From Reticulitermes speratus (lineage: Eukaryota; Arthropoda; Insecta; Blattodea; Rhinotermitidae), in assembly GCA_021186555.1 (NCBI GenBank), contig JAJKFL010000237.1, positions 40,449,258 through 40,513,257 on the forward strand: 64,000 nt of DNA, read 5' to 3'. The notes beneath the pieces are model-generated. The model ran no database searches, was not told the DNA's origin, and saw only the letters and a list, made by a program, of their open reading frames with translations. The position numbers and the translations under genes were made by a program. Below are positions 45,755 through 64,000 of the stretch, one piece after another; the first letter of the stretch is position 1, and each line of letters begins with the position of its first letter.

Positions 45755-47030
45755 CATTCCATACCATCTGTACTAAGAGCAGAAAATTACTGTAGGTTAT
45801 GCTGCGATACAATCGCAGTGAAAGCTTTTACTAGCGGCCAGACTCAGAATATGCAAATGAAGGCACCACAAACACATCAATTAACATGTTCATTTAGCTA
45901 TTACATCAACACATTTATTACAATAAAATAATAATCATGGTTACATCAAATGGGTGACAATCTATTTTACATACAAAATATTTCAATATTTAAGCAAGTA
46001 TGTTAGATATTTAAGGCTAATATAATATTTGGTATTTTGTAAGAGCCAAAAAGCTACACCAACTGATTGCGTGAGGCTTCATTTTTGTGCCCCTTCAACA
46101 GAGGGACCAACACTTCAGTTCCTCGTCTTATAAACTCTTATGGAATTGAGAAAACCCACTCAACATCGGTACTTATGGTTAATACACAGTAACAATGGAT
46201 ATCACTTCTGTTCAACAATAACAACTGTCTGCATATATTGTAATGACCAGAGACGATCAAACTTCAAGCCACTTGGCTACTTTCATTCAGCCACACAAAG
46301 CTCACTTTTTTATTTGTCAAATAAAGAACTACCACTAATTTGCAAGGGAAGTGACTCCTTGTATATTACATCCCAAGAGAATGTAATAGACTGTAATTTT
46401 GATCTAGTTTATGTCTCTTCACAAGCATTTAGCTCATCTAGCCTATAAACATTACCTCTTCATTCACTCAGCAGGTTGCAAGTTATCTGCAACTTCCTTT
46501 ATCACTCGTTACCTGAAAGCATGTATATCCAACGACAGTACAAAAACAAAATTAACATTCACTATCAGATTCAACATGTCCTGATGTGTGTTTGTGTGTG
46601 TACGCACGCGCACGTGCCTGGATTTAGAGGCATTCCAGCATCAACGGCTACATGCGCCTAAACACGTCTTAATTATGAAAGTTGCAATATGATTTTCTCC
46701 CACTGCAGACGTCATATTTCAACATTAGAACATTCTCATTTCATGTTCTTGACATTTCACAGCATCTCTCTCATCACTGTCTTTTTTTAAATTCACTTCC
46801 ATCCACACAACGGTAGACTTAACAGTAAAGCATACTAATACTGACTGCTTGTATGGAGGAATAAGCACCAATTATCAAATTATCGTGAAATTTAAGGTCC
46901 CCATTGTGGTCAGTATGAAGACTACTGGAATACGACAGAGCGCAGTCTGATAGAAGTGAGCCAACGTTTACGAGGCCACTGTCGCTTCTACCGCCAGGGT
47001 ACTTTATGGAATCCAACTTACTTTCATCAC
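45755..47030. other. Unannotated spacer
   Basis: AT-rich. A short GT/CA-rich stretch sits at 46585-46620. No exon recognised. Confidence 0.35.
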
Positions 47031-47034
47031 CCTT

Positions 47035-47120
47035 CTTGACCCTGACGATGGAGGCAGTCAGATCCCCTGAAAAGTCAGTACCCTTCTGCCACACTACAAA
47101 GCATCACATCCCAGATGATA
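47035..47120. mobile_element. Fold-back relic
   Basis: 'cctgacgatggaggcagtca', 'gatcccctgaaaagtcagta' and 'acaaagcatcacatcccaga' correspond to the right half of the common family. Confidence 0.55.
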
Positions 47121-47489
47121 GTAATCGTCATATAAAATTCATGTCAAAACATAATAAAGACATTAATAATTGTGACAATGAAATCTGTAGATAGTAAATG
47201 ATATCACGGTATTTGTAATAACGATGCTTCGTAGTGTGGATTTAAAGCAAAACACTCGGCGAACGACACTGAAAACATACAAAATCTACAGGGACTAAGA
47301 GCTCAATATCAAAGCTAGAATTTCATCTACAAACACAATCACCCAAATCAGCGTCATGATTGTTTACAGCTCCATTACTAAGACACATTCAACGCAGATG
47401 TGTATACATAGAACTAATTTGACATGAACTGAAATTCTCAGATTGGTTGAATATTAAAGACTGTGATCTGCCCATAAGTGTACTATATA

Positions 47490-47635
47490 GTACGGTAGAT
47501 CAGTACCAGCATTTCAGACGAACCTGTTGCCTTCATATTTCTTTTAACCTGAAGGTGGGTGTAGCAAGTTCCATCATGCTGCTGGTACCTATGCACCAAA
47601 AATATGCAGCGTCTCATCCTAGACCATAATATGTA
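47490..47635. mobile_element. Fold-back relic
   Basis: 'gacgaacctgttgccttcat', 'gctggtacctatgcaccaaa' and 'gcagcgtctcatcctaga' are degenerate family blocks. Confidence 0.4.
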
Positions 47636-47937
47636 GCAACCAGTGCAGGAGGTACCAACGACAAAGCAGGCAGTGTCAGCAACACGACTCAGCTACACAA
47701 CCTGCGTTACTTGAGCTATAATCTTGACCGACTCCTGCTGACCAGTCGTCGCAACTGTTTTGTTATCATAACATACCAGCATTATGCAGTTCAACAATTT
47801 AATTCTCATAACACTATCAACAGTTTACACACCACAGCACTTTGCATCAGCACATATATATCAGCTTCATGTGCCAGTATTGGTGGTACCTTTACTCAGG
47901 GTCATGAAACAACAAAAAAATGATGCTGCCATCCTGT

Positions 47938-48195
47938 GAACGATGTCATAAACTATGAGTTTAAAGTCCAAATATTTCATTTTCCTAAAAACATTTTCAG
48001 AATGTGGAAGCCTCTAAAAATTTAAAATAAAAGGGCATCTTTTGTTTTCGAATACACGACTCTTTCAAAATGTGTGACCATCTCTGTATAGTCAACCACA
48101 TGGTTCTAAGTTTTTAGAGGCTTCTACAGTGTGCAAATGTTTTAGGAGCTGAAATATTTGGAATTTTAAAACGTAAATTATGACGTTGTTCATAA
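47938..48195. mobile_element. MITE-like inverted repeat
   Basis: 'gaacgatgtcataa..' at the left and '..ttatgacgttgttc' at the right, plus inner 'gtggaagcctctaaaaattt' versus 'agtttttagaggcttctac', give about 70-bp imperfect arms. No ORF. It lies downstream of the WDR47 stop codon, so it may be in its 3' UTR or flank. Confidence 0.7.
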
Positions 48196-48736
48196 TAGTG
48201 GTGATTTTTGGCGTTTGCAGCACAGAGAACATACAAAATGCACCGACGACGACATATGACAAAACTCGTATGCTGATATAAAATGCAGCAGCAGATGAAG
48301 TGCTAATAATTTAATGAATATTACATTGCTGAACACGCACACCTTCGTAATTGCATATACTTAACATTATGTGTACCTAAATGTAACCTGTCTTTACATA
48401 ATGACATAGCAAGTCTCTTTGTTACATAAATTTAAAGTTATAAAAAAAAAAAAATATCAATAATAATAGCTCTGTTAAAGTTTTCAGCCTTACTGGTTAT
48501 TTGGATGTGTCTAACATACGAGAACCAAGTTCTCCTTATCGACAAATGTACATTTCACTAGTACAGTTAACATATACTGCTCTTGAAGTCTGTGGGAATT
48601 AGTCAACCTTAAATCCCAGAGAAATACTTAAGTTATCTCATTACTTTATAATTCTGATAAACAATACCACTGCCAGGATTACACGTTTTACAGGCAGCGT
48701 ACCGCTCTTGGGAGTAGTGACATTAATACGAAGTGT

Positions 48737-61312
<12,576 letters not shown>

Positions 61313-61343
61313 ACGTCAGACGTGATATTCAAAACACAGTAAC

Positions 61344-61600
61344 TCATTCTGCAGCCTGTCTTACGACAGGTCCGTAGCCTCCTACAAAGCGAGTTCTCCA
61401 CACAGTGCGATCTAGTGCTTCCTCTTTCAATTTACAGTATCTTCTCTTTTCTTTAAGGTCATCCAGTAGCTGCTTACGTCTTGTTCCTCGTCTTCCCGTC
61501 ATTTCTATCCTTCCTTCTAACTTTCCTTCAATCACGTGTTTCAGAAGGCAGTTCCTACGCAAGATGTGACCAATCCAGTAACAGTAACTCGTTAGACAGT
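61344..61600 (-). mobile_element. Second LINE family, 3' tail that seeds the 48-bp array
   Basis: Minus strand: 'NCLLKHVIEGKLEGRIEMTG', 'RRKQLLDDLKEKRRYCKLKE', 'ALDRTVWRTRFVGGYGPVV', homologous to the end of the copy at 45051-45300. Confidence 0.85.
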
Positions 61601-62362
61601 TCCTACGCAAGATGTGACCAATCCAGTAACAGTAACTCGTTAGACAGTTCCTACGCAAGATGTGACCATTCCAGTAACAGTAACTCGTTAGACAGTTCCT
61701 ACGCAAGATGTGACCAATCCAGTAACAGTAACTCGTTAGACAGTTCCTACGCAAGATGTGACCAATCCAGTAACAGCAACTCGTTAGACAGTTCCTACGC
61801 AAGATGTGACCAATCCAGTAACAGTAACTCGTTAGACAGTTCCTACGCAAGATGTGACCATTCCAGTAACAGTAACTCGTTAGACAGTTCCTACGCAATA
61901 TGTGACCATTCCAGTAACAGTAACTCGTTAGACAGTTCCTACGCAATATGTGACCAATCCAGTAACAGTAACTCGTTAGACAGTTCCTACGCAAGATGTG
62001 ACCATTCCAGTAACAGTAACTCGTTAGACAGTTCCTACGCAATATGTGACCATTCCAGTAACAGTAACTCGTTAGACAGTTCCTACGCAATATGTGACCA
62101 ATCCAGTAACAGTAACTCGTTAGGCAGTTCCTACGCAAGATGTGACCAATCCAGTAACAGTAACTCGTTAGACAGTTCCTACGCAAGATGTGACCATTCC
62201 AGTAACAGTAACTCGTTAGACAGTTCCTACGCAATATGTGACCAATCCAGTAACAGTAACTCGTTAGACAGTTCCTACGCAATATGTGACCAATCCAGTA
62301 ACAGTAACTCGTTAGACAGTTCCTACGCAATATGTGACCAATCCAGTAACAGTAACTCGGTA
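61547..62362 (+). repeat. 48-bp tandem array, 17 copies
   Basis: The unit is 'agacagttcctacgcaagat' + 'gtgaccaatccagtaacagt' + 'aactcgtt'. Two diagnostic positions vary: 'gcaagatg'/'gcaatatg' and 'gaccaatc'/'gaccattc'. About 33 bp of the unit derive from the LINE at 61.5 kb and 15 bp are new. Since 48 = 16 codons, frames are open on both strands; not a gene. Confidence 0.97.
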
Positions 62363-62472
62363 TTAATTTACGTCGTTATCTGCAGTTTCCGTCCTAATTG
62401 CGGGTCAGATGGCGAGCGTGATAAGCAGCATCGCTCCACATAGCAACAGCCGTCGTCTGAGGCCACTCAAAC

Positions 62473-62578
62473 AGCGTTGCCAAGGGTAGGCGAGGTTTGA
62501 GGTTCTGGTAGCGGTGTTGATGAACACTTCAGGTACTCGGGTACTTTGGTGTCGGCAAAGATATCCAGCCACCTGTCC
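62473..62578 (-). CDS. Possible additional upstream WDR47 exon
   Basis: After acceptor 'gacgtccgttatagcag', 106 nt encode 'DRWLDIFADTKVPEYLKC' and 'SSTPLPEPQTSPTLGNA', ending in phase 0, which fits the phase 0 start of the exon at 60970. The donor (GCT|GTTTGAG) is weak. I cannot confirm homology to the WDR47 linker, so this is a hypothesis from phase and protein-like composition. Confidence 0.3.
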
Positions 62579-62907
62579 CTGCTATAACGGACGTCAACGA
62601 ATACAAACAGCAAACGTAACATTTGGCACGCGATCGCAATGTCACGGCAAACTGTAAAGTTGGTGGCAGAAGGCTTCCAACACTGAAGCTGTGCTGGTTG
62701 CCTGCTGACAGAAGGCAGGAAGATACTATCACGGTAACACAGCCTGGTGACGTCATCTCTTTCCAACAGAATAATATACTGTTATAACGTTGTACACTGG
62801 CAAATTCGGATGTGCCTCGAACCACCAGGAAATTGAAAAGCTATCCGCCTGTCTTAACACGATCAATCTCTTCGTGATTTCGGGCTCCCGCCGCGATGTT
62901 GATGAGA

Positions 62908-63105
62908 TCTGCGCTCTTCTGGTATATTACGCAGCGTCGAGTGGTAATCCTTTACCGACGTTTCGGGACATTTCGGTCCCATCTTCAAGGGTCAGTCTAA
63001 GTCCAAGAAGAAAACTTGGGACTTCTTGACGCTTGAAGATGGGACCTATAGGTTGACCAGAAACGTCGGTAAAGGATATACCAGAAGAGCGCGATTAATC
63101 TCTGT
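62908..63105. mobile_element. Fold-back element, relative of the 50.6 kb one
   Basis: 'gcgctcttctggtatattac' and 'gatataccagaagagcgcg' ends, with 'taccgacgtttcgggacatt' and 'cagaaacgtcggtaaagg' inside. The core is ACC-CUUGAAGA, again with an extra base near C3. Confidence 0.85.
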
Positions 63106-63568
63106 CAGGGTGTGAAGAATACTGACCCGACTTCAAAACCTAATCTCTCTCAGGCTATGTGAGAGCCAAGTGCCTTCATTAGCGGGCTGCTTTGTTTAAA
63201 GAGGCTCTGTGGGGAGGCATAGACTACACGGAGGTATTGTGTTAGTGAAAGTCGGTCTTAGTCAGGGAAGGACAACCTGCTGTGCCCGGCAATTAACCAA
63301 GGACTACCTACTGGCACAAGACCCCGTATTTTTTATGGACGAAAGGGAAAGTATTTTGCGTTACAATGACGTCTCCTTAGACGTCGTATTTACATGACTC
63401 CGATGTAAAATGCGGCGCGTTTAAGCAGCTTCCTGCTGTCGCGATTGAATAACAGGTACTTTCTCTTGTTTAGCTCAGTAACTTTAGTGACTACGCTGGG
63501 CGATCCGGGGTTCTTTGGGTCAGTTTGCGTTCTTACGGTGTAAGGTCACTTGGCACACCAAGGGATTT
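63106..63568. other. Unannotated spacer
   Basis: No recognised exon or repeat. Confidence 0.35.
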
Positions 63569-63569
63569 T

Positions 63570-63823
63570 TTTGGGGGAAGGGCCCCGCAGCAGATGCTAA
63601 GGACGCACCGCAGCCTTGAGGCTTATTGTGCAACCCTGTGATGAAGATGATTAGTTTTTTTTTTCGTGGTGGAATGAAATTGAAAGGGGAAAACCGAAGT
63701 ACTGGGGGAAAACCTGTCCCAGTGCCACTTTATCCACCACAAATCCCACATCGGCTGACCCGAGATCGAACCCGGGCCTCCGTGGTGAGAGGCCGGCGAC
63801 TAACCGCCTAAGCCATGGCACGG
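63570..63823 (-). mobile_element. SINE family 1, full length
   Basis: Minus-strand head 'gccgtgccatggcttaggcg' near 63823 and 'cccgggttcgatctcgggtc', 3' end 'tgctgcggggcccttccccc' near 63570. Confidence 0.93.
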
Positions 63824-64000
63824 CCCACCAAGGGGGTTACAACGGCGACATAAATTCCGTGTTGTGAAGCAGAACTGGACACCAAAACCGACGGAAAGGT
63901 GTCATGGCACGAACCAATTTTAGAATCAACCTCAAAACGGACGAGTAATGTGAGAGGATCTTAAAATAAACCTGTTCTATGAACGTGATTTTAAAAAGTG
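63824..64000. other. Unannotated end of window
   Basis: Nothing recognised. Confidence 0.35.

Noticed and set aside
46140..46448. 102-codon plus-strand ORF
   Set aside because: No resemblance to a known family and no coding signal; likely chance in AT-rich DNA.
61344..62443. ORFs of 328 and 320 codons on opposite strands
   Set aside because: They are a dead LINE tail plus the 48-bp array, open by repetition.

Overview
This window reads as a repeat-rich animal nuclear genome, most likely an arthropod and plausibly a large-genome insect such as a cockroach or termite. The evidence is intron-split genes with GT-AG borders, several tRNA-derived SINE families, LINE 3' tails, Penelope-like sequence and long minisatellites. 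The taxon is inferred from recognisable protein and repeat styles; no database was searched. There are no rRNA genes, CRISPR arrays, operons or stand-alone tRNA genes.

All four gene models are on the minus strand. (1) An unrecognised acidic protein is represented by exons at 19.8, 21.6 and about 26.8 kb. (2) A C2H2 zinc-finger gene has its finger exon at 32.8-33.6 kb and three paralogous leader exons at 34.2-36.7 kb. Each leader carries a [V/I]KEE motif, and the copy nearest the fingers breaks the frame. (3) A UPF0235/C15orf40-like gene has three exons (37.9-41.3 kb) that splice in frame to about 112 residues. (4) The C-terminal WD40 half of WDR47 (nemitin) has six exons at 48.7-61.0 kb that splice in frame to 346 residues and a stop. 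One more upstream exon is possible near 62.5 kb.

About a fifth of the window is tandem repeat. The arrays have units of 27 bp (0-0.5 kb), about 116 bp (1.5-2.8), 21/24 bp (9.8-10.4), 42 bp (11.1-13.0), 25 bp (14.7-16.55), about 23-25 bp (34.9-35.9), about 115 bp (54.1-55.5), about 67 bp (57.8-60.7) and 48 bp (61.5-62.4). The many long ORFs over them exist because unit lengths are often multiples of three and the units lack stops. Several arrays start inside or next to LINE tails.

The rest is mostly dispersed elements: SINEs, LINE tails, pogo-like MITEs, and many fold-back elements with terminal inverted repeats. Nested insertions give a relative order of arrival.

The most striking signal is in the fold-back elements. 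Several carry a short segment matching the hammerhead ribozyme core (CUGANGA, stem II, GAAA, a palindromic ACAUGU or ACAUAUGU helix III, then complementary stem I strands). The best copy, at 5810-5858 on the minus strand, has a perfect 7-bp stem I. Penelope-like elements are known to carry such minimal hammerheads, and a Penelope-like coding remnant lies at 43.1-43.5 kb.
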